Below are positions 28,263-55,890 of a stretch of 64,000 nucleotides of DNA, piece after piece. Each line of letters begins with the position of its first letter. Within the stretch, counting starts at the first letter, position 1. The translations under genes and the position numbers were made by a program. A model generated the notes under the pieces. It ran no database searches. It worked only from the letters and a program-made list of their open reading frames with translations, and was not told where the DNA came from. The stretch lies in NCBI GenBank assembly GCA_007570785.1, contig ML662479.1, forward strand, positions 227,670 to 291,669, read 5' to 3'. The DNA is from Antilocapra americana. Lineage: Eukaryota; Chordata; Mammalia; Artiodactyla; Antilocapridae.

Positions 28263-29062
28263 GTCCCTCCTTTCCCCCTCAGATAACCCTACTGAGCACA
28301 GGTTACATTGTTCTCATTTATTCTGCTGTGTCTTTTCCCCTCTGCTGGAAAGTAACTAGCTTGATGGAGAGATATACTTCTGACCATCTGGTTAACATTT
28401 CTATCCCCGGTGCCTAAATGCTTGGCACACAGTAAGTGCTTGATAAATATTTGATGAACACAGTTGTTTACTGCCATTAGCATCCAGCCTAAGGAAGTTA
28501 AAAAAACAAAGGCCACGCAACATTTCCTGAATGCTCTGCACTCACCCGCTCTAAGCCCACCTATATTCTCGACTTGAGCCCCAGATGATGGCTGTGGGGC
28601 CAGTGGTTTAGGAGGGGAGGCCACCTGCCCAGACTTGCAGCACCCCACCCCCGCACGCCTCTGGGCACCCCCAGGCCTTTGGCCACCTCCCGCATCTGAC
28701 TGGGAGGTCTGTGGCCCAAGGCTGGGTCCTGGGAAGGCCACTTCTCAGCCCAGGCCTGAGCCCTGATGGCCCTGGCTGCCGGGGGTTGCTGATGGAACCC
28801 TGGGGTCACTCTCTGCCCCTAGCAGGGGTCTCAGCCAAGACCCCTGAGGGAGGAACAGCGCTGAGTTGGGGGCCCATCGAGCTGCTGTGTCACCCACTGT
28901 ACTGCTGGGGACTCTAGTGCTCAGCCACCACCACCTGGTCCCTCAGCCCCAGACCCAGTGGGTCCTCGGGCAGCCTTTGCTAAGAAAGAAAGTGGACGCT
29001 CACAGCCAGGCTCAGGCCACACACGTCTGTGCGTGGTCAGCCTTGCACACGCATGACTGCTC

Positions 29063-29109
29063 CCACACACACACACGCATGCTCAGCCTTGCACACACAC
29101 ACACACACG
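29063..29109 (+). repeat. (CA)n microsatellite, interrupted
   Basis: Two CA runs (29064-29076 and 29092-29108) separated by a short CA-poor insert, within ARPC1B intron 1. Confidence 0.9.
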
Positions 29110-31549
29110 AGCACGCAGTTCCCAGGGCGGCTGCCTGCCCAGCCTCTGTCTCCTTATAAGGCCTCTTTGTGTAAAGCAAAGGCCCGGAAGTGGCGCCTGG
29201 GAGCACAGGCCTGGGTCAGCGGGCCGGATGGGGTTTCCCCAGCGCTTCCACTGCATCTGGGCTGGGTAGGCAGGGGGTCATCCGTGTCTACACGGCAGAT
29301 GCCAAGATGCAGGGTGGGTGCACCAGGCCTGTCCACTAAGCTGTGCTTATCTGCACCCCCTTCCCCCTAGGTCACCGGTGGCGGTGGAGGGTATTAAGGC
29401 CAGAAGCCCACTTCCAAACACCAGCCGGGTTCTTCTTGGCCCCTGACTCCAGGGGAGGCTGACCATCCCCTGGCCCTTCACCCTAGGTGGCCCAAGAGGA
29501 AAGCCCCAGGAGTCCTGGACCCTAGATTCAGCCCGAGCAGAACCTGACTTCCCAGTTCTGTCCCAGTCCTGCTGTGGGGCTGGGCACCTCTGCCCCTTGT
29601 GGGCCTTTGGTGACAGTGTCCATACCTGTGGGTCAGACTCTTAACAGTCTGCCTAGTGACATTTCAGAGTTTCAGGCTATGAAAATGGAGAGGTTGGGTC
29701 TGCAGAGGACAAATAACACAGCTGAGAGGACTCGGGGAGCCCTGGCCATTTGTTTCCTGGGACCCAAAATTTCTCAACGTGAGAGGGAGGTACGGTAGCA
29801 TGGTGGGACAGGCAGGTTCAGAGCACACCTATCAGCCAATCACACTTTAGTATAAATTCGGATAGAAATACTCCCTAGTCTACTAACCCACACCTTAAAG
29901 GGGGGAGGGGGTGCGATTGAAAGGAGTGGGAGAGAGGAAGACAGACATGTTTCCCCTTTTTCATAACTTCTGCAAAGCAGTTGAAGCCAGCAGGGCCTCC
30001 CAGCCCCCACATGTTACAATTGAGGAAGTGGGAGCCCAGGGGGGTTGTGGCTTCTCCAGCCACTTGGGGCTCAGCCTCCTGGCTCCTGGATCAGGGGCTC
30101 ATTCCGCGTGATCAGACCCAGGAAAGCAGCCTTCACACCAGGCCACCCAGCCATAGGAACTGTACCTTAATCATTCCCAGGGAAATCTCCACCCTGCCAA
30201 GGGGCTGGGGATGGTGCCACTGCCTGCCAGTCACCCCACTGAGAAAAGTGCCCTGGAGGCTGCTCTGCCCAAGGGTGTGGACAAGGCAATGCTGCAGTGC
30301 TGCTTCCTGGTGGAGACTTAGGCAGGATGAGGCTGAGGCCCTGGGGACACCTACCCACTTATCCCTGTGACCCTGCCTCTGAGCCAGCTCTGTGGACCCA
30401 TTTGCTTGTCGAGGACAAAAAGAGGAGGGGGCCCTGCGGATGGCATTGCGACTGGGAGCCCATGACTAACGCTCCGTGTCCCCATCACCCTGAAAACAGT
30501 GAGTCTGGGGGAGCACGGCCAAACCGCAACTGACTCCCCCCACTCCACCCCTACCTGGCTGGCTCCAAGCTGCCTGCTACCAGCTGTGCTCCAGGTAGCA
30601 CTTCCCCCATGTCTGGCACGTGGTGGTGCTCAGGATGAATGGATGGGGGAATCACCCAGGGCTGGGGTTTGAGGGTGCAGAGAAAGGACAGCAGCATGAC
30701 GGCTGGGAGGAGCTTTGGGTGTCCAGGCAGGGGATGCCAAGGACCACATCCTGGGGAGGAAACATAAGCTCCAAGGGCACGGGGCTATTTGTTTCATTTG
30801 TAAGTGCTTCTCTAGTACCAATTAGAGTGCCTGGCACATAGTAGGTGCTCAGCAAATATTCCTTGAATGTGACTGCATGAATGAATCACATCTATCTATG
30901 TTTATTCCTTACAGACCAGCCCTATTATTTCACTGATACATATATGCAACTTGTAAATATTTACCGGGGAGTATGTGCTCAAGGTTTTTTCCTGATAGGG
31001 TCCATGATCAGAAAAGCTCGGAGATCTTCCACTTAAAGGGTCCTCTGTGAGGATCTGGGGAGAATACAGCTCCCTTCCAAAGCAAAGCAAAGCAAACCAG
31101 GTGAAGCTCCCAGCTGCTCAGCCAAGGGTCTCAGGCCTCACGTCCCTTCCGTACACGTTGGGTTCACATTCTTACTCTCTCGATACTGGCTGGGTGCCCT
31201 CTGCCAATGTTTCCCCCACATCTCTATCCAGAAAAGGCTGGGGCTGGACGAGGCACTGGCTGTAGGTTCTTTCTTGCTTTCAGAGACGCTTTGCCAGGCC
31301 AGCCTTCTCTGCATCCAGAGGTTTGGCCGCATTTGAGGCTAAACTAGGCAGGAGCTGCCTGAAGCAAAGAACTCTGCTCTGCAGACACTCAGGGAAGTCC
31401 CCACCCAGCTCAGCCACTGAGGGAGCTGCCAGCAAGCCATTTTGCACTTGTGCTGAGCTGTTACTCAACTTCCTGTTGTGTGTGAACAACCCTAGTCGCC
31501 CCAACAGACCAACCAATCCCTCCTCCCCAGCTCCACTGCTGAGGTCTTA

Positions 31550-31750
31550 CAAGCCAGGCAAAGTCAAGTCAAGAAAGACAAATGAAAATCACCCTAAGGC
31601 ACCATATAGCATCAGCTAAAATAATACAGACCAAACAAAACCCCCAAACACATAAAACTCAATGCTGGCAAGACTGTGGATAAACTCTCATTTGTTGCTA
31701 ATTTGTTTCGTCTCCCTGAAGGGCAGTGTGATAACATCTAATTCCAGCCA
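31550..31750 (+). mobile_element. Old L1 LINE relic
   Basis: AATGCTGGCAAGACTGTGGA and AAACTCTCATTTGTTGC resemble a conserved 3' ORF2 stretch of ancient L1M elements, in an AT-rich part of ARPC1B intron 1. No coding capacity remains. Flanking AT-rich sequence to about 32.1 kb may belong to it. Confidence 0.4.
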
Positions 31751-32449
31751 ACCAGGTGGAAACAAACAGAACAAAATAACATTAATAGGAACTTAAAAAT
31801 TGCTAACATTTTTTCATAGCATTAAGTCATTTCGATGCTAAAAAATACAGCCACTGACTTTTTTTTTTTAAAGCAAACATGTTCATAATAACTCTCTTTA
31901 TAATGGTGACAGGATAGAAAAATAGATGACTACAAACATGGAAAGAGAAACAGCGAACACGCTGGGATAAGACGTATGTGGATTATATACACATACATAA
32001 CTAATTTACGTGGCTTCTTTAAATGCCCAGAATTTACCCAAGACTTTGACATACATTCTCTAACGCCCTAAAAGAAGCCCAAGAACTCTTCAAGTGTTTG
32101 TTTTAACCTTCATGTTGTAGAGTAGGGTACAGCTAACTGCTCCAAGTCACCCAGCTCCTTAATGGCACGGTTTGGGATTCCGATCCTAAATCTCAAGAGG
32201 TGATAAATGCATAGGCAGGCCATAGGACAATAATGGTGCACATTTAGCCTGTATGTGCTTGGCACACTGCCAAGTGTGTTACACACATGATCACACGTCA
32301 GCCTCCCAGCTTGAAAGTTCCTTATTTTCCAGGCAAGCAAAGGTGGGGCCCAGGGAGGTTAGGCGGCTTTGCTAAGGTCAGTGGCCAGTGAAGGAAGACG
32401 CTGGCGCTCTTAGCAGCTTCTGGTCTGGAAGACCTTGCCAGCCCAGGGT

Positions 32450-33620
32450 GCTCGTAACCACCGGGTACACTGCCCGCCAGGCGGGAGCGGCCGGGGACTG
32501 CCCAGATGAAACGGAGAGCCCTCCAGCTCGGCGTCGGCACCGGGCCCGCTAGGGCTGCTTCGTGCCAGTGAACCTCGGTGTCTCCGGCGCTGCCCCGAGG
32601 TCCCGGCCCTGCCCCAGTCCCTGGGCCGCCGGCGAGGGAGGGGCCGCTAGGAACGCGCGGGTCCAGCGCCCGGGAGCTCAGGAGGTTCGCCTTCCGGACC
32701 CGGGCGACCCTCCCTGGATCGGACCCCTCCGACCTGGCCCCGGGGTCGGGGGGCCGGCTGGGGGCCCGGAGGGAAGAGGGAGGGAGGAGGGGCGAGGCGG
32801 GCGGGGGCGCCAGCTCATTTCCCCGCGGGAGGAACCCGGAAGGCTGGAGGATGAAGGGGAAGTGACTGGGCGTGGGGGCCCTCCGGCTCGAAATGACGGG
32901 GGGCGCCGACGGCCGGGCAGAGTCAGGGGTGGGGCGGCGGGGGCGGGGAGGCCGAGGGGCCGGGCGGGGAGGCGGCGCCGGGCCCGCGCGCCCCGAAGGC
33001 CCGGGCTGCGGGGAGCGCTGCGGCTCCCTCGCCCGGAGGAGGCGGCCCGCCCGCCCGCCCGCCAGCGCCCCGTGCCCCGCGCGCGTCCCCCCGTCCGGGG
33101 GGCCCTCAGTGCCCCCCTCTGGTGCCCGGGCTCCCCGCGCCCCCCGTCTCCCGGCCTCCCCACCTGCACGCGCCCCCCTCGCGCTCCCCTCGCCCCCCTC
33201 CCGGCCGCCCCCGCGCCCCCTCACCTCGGGGCGCCGCGGCCGCGGACTCTGGGCAGTCGACGCGCCGAGCCGGCTCTGGGCGCCGCGCCGCCACTTCCTC
33301 GTGGGCGGGGGCGGGGCCTCCGGGCTCAGCCCCGCGGGGCCGGGGCGGGACCGCGCGGCGGGCGGGGAGCCCGGGCCCGCCCGCCCTCCCGGCCTGCGGC
33401 CGCGCCCACCCGGCGCCCGGACGGGCCTCGCGTCTCTGTGGGCCTCGGGCCCCCTGCCAGCGGGGGCCAGACCTCCGCCCGCGAGCGGAGCCGCTGGTCG
33501 CCGCACGTGCGGGGGCTGTGGGCACTCAGGGGGCGTCGGGGCCACCGGCCCGCCGCCGGGGTCCTCACGTCAAAACGGGGGCGCAGCCCTCGGCTGATCC
33601 AGCCCCTTCCCAGGGCCCAC
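32450..33620. promoter_or_regulatory. ARPC1B: ARPC1B CpG-island promoter
   Basis: More than 1 kb of extreme GC and CpG density contains the predicted ARPC1B first exon. Runs of GGGCGG/CCGCCC provide many Sp1-like sites. CACTTCC at 33292-33298 is an ETS core just upstream of the exon. No TATA box is seen. Confidence 0.8.
33225..33270 (-). other. ARPC1B: ARPC1B non-coding first exon (5' UTR)
   Basis: Minus-strand GC-rich sequence ends at 33225 with donor CCCGAG|gtgagggg. The ARPC1B ATG lies 14 nt inside exon 2 (acceptor gcacag|gagcc at 27140), so a spliced leader is required. This segment carries the 24-bp block at 33241-33264 that recurs in the ARPC1A first exon. The upstream limit is unknown. 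Confidence 0.65.
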
Positions 33621-33861
33621 TTCCTGACCCTCTTTGCACCGCAGACCGCTTCCCGTCCTTAAGTTACAGTGGACTCGCAGCCGCCTGAATGTAGTGGGTC
33701 TTGGGCCAGGTGTTCCAGGGGGGGTCTCTCCATCCCTGCCCCCTGCCTCATCAATGGAGATGACCGGCAGGTGGCCCTTTCCCCTAGGGTTCTGCTCAGC
33801 CGGTCACCCAGACACTAAGTGGCATGGGTCCCCGGGCAGGCACCCATGCTGTCGTGTCTCC

Positions 33862-34010
33862 CGGGTTTGACCCTTGCTGTTCTTTCTGCCTGGAACATTG
33901 TCATGCCCTGTCCACGCCTGGCACACTTACCTTTATCTTGCAGGACAGGAGTCAGTGTCTCTTAGGTCACTTTGTCCCTGACCCCCTCAACAGGGTCCTG
34001 GGCTCACCAG
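33862..34010 (+). mobile_element. L2 LINE relic
   Basis: TTGCTGTTCTTTCTGCCTGG and a following AGGTCACTTTGTCCCTGACC are L2 3'-region signatures. Confidence 0.5.
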
Positions 34011-35685
34011 TCCCGGCTCCCATTACACAATCCCAACCTGCGGGTGGCCGGGAGGAGGAAATATGTCCAAAGGTGAGGAGCCCTTTGAGATGAGCACAGA
34101 GGGTGCTTGGTAAACTTCAGCTCCTTCCTGGCCCTGGGCAGACACCGAGGGGCTGTTAGCAGGACCCCCACAACTCCACATCCAGCCGTGGCAAATATAA
34201 GTGACGGCTTTAGTCAGAAAAATGGTTCAAGTGATCTGTACCGACTCCCCCCACGAGGACAAGCGCACTTCAATGCCGAGTGTGCTTGCATCCTTGGTTT
34301 CCACTTAACTCTCCCCAGCTTTGCGATGCCCAGGGAATGACCCCAGGAGGGACTGCGCCCCACCTCTGATGGCGGCCTCCTCCCCCCGCCATGCTCTCAC
34401 CCAATCCCCCAGTCCTGGACTTGTGACCTAAGAGGCGGACAAAGCAAAGCCCAGGACTTCGGATGAAGACAGAGGCAAAAGCAGTACCTTCTGGAATTTG
34501 GGAAGCCTGACGACGCAGAGAGTGTGGAAGCGAGGATGGCGGGGATGAGATGGAGAAAGTTCCAGGAAATGACCACAGCCCTAGTTACCTCCGACCAGCA
34601 GCCTGAGTTCAACCTGCCTCCAGGGGTTTCAGATACGTGAGCCAGGGGATCCACTTCTGAGTTGTTTCTCTGTTACTCATCCCCAACAGCATTGTAACAA
34701 ATATACACACCCAAGGCCTCCCTTTCCCTCTTTGTGAAACTGAGCTGATTTGATGAGCAGACTCAAGTAAGCTGATTGCGAGCAGAAGGCATGTTTGTGT
34801 TATTCGCGCAGGAGGCACTCGGTATGCATTTGCGGAATGAATCAATGAATGAAGGCGCTCGTGGGGTCAGCAACTTGAACGCAGCTCTGACTCAGCCGCT
34901 TAACCTGGAGTGTAACATCGGGCCACTTGTCTTGCAGTGCCGGGGTTTCTGCATCTGTAAAGTGAGGCTAAGTCCTAACAAGCACTGCCCGCCTTGCAGT
35001 CCTTGTGGGAAACTGGGACTCAAGCTGGGAAGCGACAGAGGGTGTTATTTGAAATGGCTCCACTGGGGGACAGTTCTCTAAGCCTTCAATGGAACAAGTC
35101 CTTGGGTAGGGAGAACCTGGAGTTCCAAGAACTCAGAGATCTGTGTCTTCCTGGAATCTGCCTCCCCCGGTTCCCTGGGATGAAAATGCTATACAGTCCC
35201 TTCTTTCCTGCCTTCCAGCGTTCCCAGGAAGGCAGCCGCGCGCCCCTGCTGACTCCTCGGGGCTGGCCCACTGTGGAGGGCTGTGGGCCGGGGATGGGGC
35301 AGGGTCTCACCAAGCTCCTTCCTCCCCGGCTCTCTGCGCCTTCCTCCTCCCTGCACTGGCCTTACTGCCTCCTGGTCACAAGGGGGCAGCCTCACTCTGG
35401 GCTTCTGGGCTCAGGCAGTGGTGGGCTGGCCCAGACAGCTGGAGGCCAGGGGGTAAGTCTTTCCAGCAGCGCCCACCCCTGTCTCCTTCGGTCTCTGCCC
35501 ATGCCCACCCCCGGATGGGGATCCTGGGTCTCACCCTGAGATCAAAGAATGCCACCCAGGCCGCACACACACGTGAGGTGGCCAAAGCCTGGGGCGGCCG
35601 AGGTAGGCCACACGGAGGCCTGGTATGCACACCAGGTGAGCCTAGACCCGGGTGTGCTCACGGCCCGAGCCACGCTGAAGCCATG

Positions 35686-36230
35686 TGTTGTCATCTGGGG
35701 GCTCTGAGGAGCTCTGATACCGGTCCTTGATGTCTCAGTGCAGAAAGAACTCTGCAAAGCGATAGCTAGTAAGTGATTTATTAGGGGGCTTGTGAGGCTT
35801 GCAAGCGGGCAGGCCAAGGGCTGCCACAGCCCGAGAACTTGGTGGGGAGGGCAGGACACCTGTTTCTTGAGTGGAAGCCATGCTTCCATCATCAGCTCCT
35901 CCTCCAGGCTGGGCGGGGGAGTTGCTTGTCCTGACGCGGCCACCAGCTGCTGTTTCTCGTGTGTGCAGAGAGCATGTCCCAGGGATCATTACCTTTCTGA
36001 GCTCACTGGGCAGGATGTGGGGCTCATGCCACCACTGTCTCATTGTTTGGGGGGCATGTCTCGTGCGTCTGCCGCTTGGTTTTGTTGCCAAGCAAACCTG
36101 CTCCTTAGCTTACAGTAGCTATTTTTTTTCCTACTTACAGCCCCATATGTTTTTCTACTTACAGTCCCCTTATGGGATTAACTGTTTAAGTAATCACCTA
36201 CTGTGTCCCTTTATTCTGTCCCTATCAACA
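35686..36230 (-). mobile_element. Solo LTR of an endogenous retrovirus
   Basis: A 545-bp unit whose termini form the inverted repeat TGTTG...CAACA, the TG/CA rule for retroviral LTRs. On the minus strand, CCTAATAAATCACTTAC (poly(A) signal inside) and a short CTTTGCAGAGTTCTTTCTGC stretch precede the 3' terminus, as in an R-U5 region. No gag, pol or env sequence or second LTR lies alongside, so it is a recombination-derived solo LTR. A clear target-site duplication could not be read. The exact family is unknown to me. Confidence 0.65.
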
Positions 36231-36837
36231 TGGCTCAATGAGAAACCTAGGTCTACTAGGAGACCCCACGGGTATTGCCAGGGGCGGGTGGGTGAGATCC
36301 CCTCCTGGTTTCAGCACCCATCTCCCAAATGTGGTGACAGAACGGGGTTGGGTGGCCAGGCACTCCCCTCCCTGCCCCCGCCCAGCAGGGAGCATGCTTG
36401 GCAGCCCCCCTTCCCGGGCACTGGAGATGCCAGCTGTTACTCCTCTCTAGACTTGAGTTTTTTCACCTCTATAATGTGGCAGTCCTAGCCCCAAGCCTGC
36501 TGTGAGGAGTGCATGCCTCTCGACCGTTCCCCTTGCTGTTGGCACAGAGACCTCGGTGCGAGGCATGCCTTCTTGCAGTGTGGGACCGAGCAAGAGCCAG
36601 CCGTGTTGGTTCCTCAGCCCCCACTCAGGTGAATGACTCCACCTTAGTGGCTCTCGAGCTGTCTTGTGGTCACGACCCCCACAGGTACACGCCGTGGCCT
36701 CGTCCGCATTCCCCCGTGTGTCTGAAACAGAACGGACTCCCATGTGCTGCAGAATGCTTTCTCCTGTTGAGGTGCCAGCCGTGACTTTACAACCTCCGGA
36801 TGGGCTCTGACCCTGTTCAAAAAACTGCTCCTGATCC

Positions 36838-36962
36838 TATTTCTTCCCTTTCTTTTTATGCTGCACCGCCTGGTTTGCTGGATGTTAACTCCCCGACGAG
36901 GGACTGAACCCATACTCCTGGCAAGGGATGCGCAGTCTTAACCACCGGACTCCCAGGGAATT
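36838..36962 (-). mobile_element. CHR-type tRNA SINE fragment
   Basis: Reads GAATTCCCTGGGAGTCCGG and TGGTTAAGACTGCGCATCCC on the minus strand, the head of the cetartiodactyl tRNA-derived SINE. Confidence 0.7.
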
Positions 36963-37857
36963 CTCTCCTCCCCTTTTCTGAATGGACCTAGTGGACTCCT
37001 TTTCTGTTGCTGCTGAACAGCTCACCACAGACGGGGAGGGAGGGGGCATCCTTGAGACCATGCAAGTACCTTCTCTTTCAGAGTTGGAGGTCAGAGGTCC
37101 ACAGCCCCCCTCAGTGGCTGAAGGGGAGAACAGGGTTCCTCTTCCAGCTCTGAGAGGCTGCAGCAGAGAGGACGCTACAGCAGACGGTCAGAGGCAGGTG
37201 CCCAGGGGCCGGGATTCTCTCCGGGAGGGAAGTGGTGTTTCCCGTGGGTCAGCAGCAGGGCAAAACATGCTTTCAGAACATCACGATGTCCTTTGAGAAT
37301 GCAGTTACCCGCGTTATCTTCACAGTCCTAGAGTCGTGTGGGAACCACTGCCCCACCTCTGGGCATGCGGCCAGGCCACGCTCAAGTCTGCGCTGTGTTC
37401 ATTTCCCGTGCCAGCCACACTCTCTCTGTTGCGCCTCTCAGGAGTCTCAGCCTTGAAATGTCAAACTTGGCCTCTCCTTGTGATGAAGATGACGGAGTGT
37501 GTGCACAATAACCTCTAAAGCAAAATGACAGCTTGTGCTTTTTCTCTCCCACTGCCCACCTTGCCCCCCACCACACCCACGGGGAAGAGGCTGCTCAGCA
37601 GAGGGAGGTCTGTCTGTCTGTCATCTGTGAAAGAGCTGGGAACAGGGCGCCTCCTCTGCCCAAGTCCTGCAGGGCTAAAGACTGCATTTGAAAAATGGGT
37701 CTTTTGGTTGAAGGGTGTACCAGATGGCTTGATTTAGGAAACTCAGTCTACGATTCTACCCCTAAAACTCACTAGTCTGACAAAGAATTCACCCACATTT
37801 CCCTACTAAAAATGCACACAGTATAAGGAAAACAAAACCAAAAACATATTCAGTGTT

Positions 37858-37863
37858 TTTATT
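37858..37863 (-). terminator. ARPC1A: ARPC1A poly(A) signal AATAAA
   Basis: AATAAA on the minus strand, about 340 nt past the ARPC1A stop codon. The surrounding 3' UTR is A/T-rich. Confidence 0.75.
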
Positions 37864-38205
37864 TAATTTTTTTAGCAGACAATTTACATACCTCCCCACC
37901 CCTTCCTTTAAGTTAGTGTTTGCAACGTTCCATAATTAACTACTTAAAGAGAAGCTTTGGTCAAGAATGGAATGAAACTGCAAAACAAAACAAAACAACC
38001 AATCCCCCAAACAAAACCCAAATCACTGCTGCTTTTAAAAAACCAACACTTTCACCGATTCTATTCAAACAAAACACACAACGAGGTTCGCGCCATGTGC
38101 GTCTTCAGTGTTTGCTGGCGGCGGGCTCCCCTCCCCGTGCGAATGGCGGAGCTGCCCCGGCGCAGCCGGTCCGTCCTCATGCTGGGTCTGGAGGCTCGCT
38201 CAGCT

Positions 38206-53553
<15,348 letters not shown>

Positions 53554-54419
53554 TATTCTTAGTGTTTTCAAAGGATAGAAAGCTGCAACAAGAAACAGAA
53601 AAAAGCATTTAGAATAGCAGGCAACCCATATTTAAGTTGTTTGGGGATCCTGAAATGTTTGGAAGATAAATAAACATTATTCTCTCCTTAAAAGAGAATC
53701 AATCTCAACGTCAAATCTTAATCATTTAAATACAGTTAGCACTGTGGCCACCATTGTGGAATTTATTCTGTCAAGGGTCATCAAAGGACTCTAGAACCGT
53801 GAGTTAAGGACTGTTGGGGTATGAGATATTCACAGTCTCAAAAGGCCATCCCTCAGATTATTTACTAACTGCAAACAGAAAAACATGCCTTTACAATTAA
53901 AAAAAAACCTGTTAGTCACCACTTTAGCTAATCACTTTAGTCACCACTTTAGTAATCTACCTTAGTATCATTAAATAGTGGAACAATGCGATCTGATGGG
54001 CTTCCTGAAGGAAGGCAGTTTGAAGTGCACGCCGCCTGTAAGTAGTGACCACTTAATACTTGACCACTTAATACTTCCAAGAGAGCAAAAAGGGGCACTG
54101 TTAATAATTGTGCCATGAAAACAGAACACAGGGCTACCATGAAGAAGCCTGGTAATAAAAGAGGTGGTGAATCTACCTATGAAATATTTATGCCAAACAT
54201 TTATGCTAAATCCACTCAAGATCTAGACCTAATTTCCAGTATATAGAATATAAAGGAGAATGGACTTAGTTAAATAACATAAAGGGGAAACAGTTAAAAC
54301 CAGAAATGTGTGCCATCCTATAAAACAACTGACCTGGACCATTCACAAAAGGTGGGAGTCGGGGTGGGGTGGCTGTTTTAAAACTCTTTTTTTTTAAAAA
54401 AAAAAAAAATTGAATTGTA

Positions 54420-54550
54420 CACTTAGTTTTTCAGTTCTTTGGCCATGCTGCACAGCATGTGGGATCTTAGTTCCCCAACCAGGGACTGAACTCCTGCTCC
54501 TTCTGTTGAAAGCTCGGGGTCTTAACCACTGGACCACCAAGAAGTCCCTG
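54420..54550 (-). mobile_element. CHR-type tRNA SINE
   Basis: Plus strand GTTCTTTGGCCATGCTGCAC to GGACCACCAAGAAGTCCC, preceded by a T/A run that is the oligo(A) tail. Confidence 0.85.
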
Positions 54551-54726
54551 GGGGTGGTGGTTCTAGATTAAAAGAGCTATGAAAACCAAATTTGATAAAT
54601 GAAATTTGACTGTAAATCTACATTTTTAAAATAGTCATAAAAATATATTTTGTAAAATAGGAAAAATTTGAATTTAGTCTACCTATCACATAACATGGAA
54701 TTATTTTCCATTTCTCAACTATGATA

Positions 54727-54935
54727 ATGTGTTAGTCGCTCAGTCACGCCTAACTCTTTGAGACCCCATGGACGGTAGCTTGCCAGGCTCCTCTGTTCAT
54801 GGAATTCTCCAGGCAAGAATACTGGATAGGGTAGCTATTCCCTTTTCCAGGGGAACTTCCTGACCCAGGGATGGAATCTGAGTCTCCTGCATTGGCAGGC
54901 AGATTCTTCACCACTGTGCCACCTGGGAAGCCCAA
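54727..54935 (-). mobile_element. Bov-tA SINE
   Basis: Plus strand AATGTGTTAGTCGCTCAGTC to TGTGCCACCTGGGAAGCC. ARPC1A intron 1. Confidence 0.9.
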
Positions 54936-55634
54936 CTATGATAACGGTTGGCCATAGGTAGGAGAACTTCTGACGAAGGAGATGAAGTCTTTACGGATGC
55001 AGTCGTCTGTAACTTATTTTCATTCCCTCGGGACAACAAAGTAGGTGCATAAAAGTAAATGTGGCAACATGTTGACAACTGGTGAAGATGAGGCAGGTGC
55101 TTGCTATTTATCCTCTAAACTTGTTACTGTAACTAAATGAAAAGCTGAGTTGGTGAAACGTCATTCAATCAAATTCTCTATTTTACAGGCATCCAAATCT
55201 AGATAGACTGATGGAGCAACCTTTACCTGAAACAGAAACTTTTTCAAAGCAGCCAGGCACCACCCTACACACACCATCCCCTTAAAATCATTTCTAAGAG
55301 GCATTCTCACAGCACTGAAGATTCTATGCTTAAGTACAAGTCTAGTCAACTTAGAATGGAGACAGAAATTCGAGACAGGAATTCTGATACTAGCAGGAAA
55401 TGAATGGGAAGGCCACCAGAAGGTTATGAGGTGAACAATAAGAATTCAGCAGACAAAGCAGCAATCAATCTCAGTGGAAAGCAAAGGAAATGCCTCTACT
55501 AATTGTTGTAAAGGAATCCAAGGGTCAAAAAAAGATAAACATACCCTTGAATAAAACGTCTGATATCTTGAACTGGCTGAGAAATGTCAGTGTTTTCCAT
55601 TCCAAGACTGATATTTCGGTCATTAATCAAAAAA

Positions 55635-55890
55635 ATGTTTTTAGTTATTTATGGCTGTGCTGGGTCTTCACTGCTGCCAGAGGGCTTTCTCTAGTTGAGA
55701 GCGGGTCATCGCAGAGCACAGGCTCTAGGGTGCACAGGCTTCAGCTGTTGTGGCAAGCAAGCTTAGTAGTTGTGGAGCATGGGCTTAGTTGCTCCGTGGC
55801 ACGTGGAATCTCCCTGGATCAGGGATCAAACCCATGTCCCCCTGCTCCAGCAAGCAGATTCTTAACCACTGGACCACCGGGGAAGTTGAA
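55635..55890 (-). mobile_element. CHR-type tRNA SINE, long form
   Basis: Plus strand ATTTATGGCTGTGCTGGGTC to GGACCACCGGGGAAG, with the long AGTAGTTGTGGAGCATGGGC-type body. ARPC1A intron 1. Confidence 0.85.

Larger units (their letters stand above)
33620..37840. other. Intergenic region between ARPC1B promoter and ARPC1A 3' end
   Basis: No gene can be supported here. It holds an L2-like relic (about 33862-34010), a solo LTR (35686-36230), a CHR-type SINE fragment (about 36838-36962) and otherwise unclassified single-copy-looking sequence. Confidence 0.65.

Noticed and set aside
32322..33662. Long open frames (407 aa minus, 366 aa and 241 aa plus) in the GC-rich block
   Set aside because: They overlap on both strands in a CpG island that lacks stop codons because of base composition. 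The products are Pro/Arg/Gly/Ala-rich with no domain.
35680..36236. Target-site duplication flanking the solo LTR
   Set aside because: Flanks (CCATG left, TGGCT right) do not match as a direct repeat, so it was not claimed.
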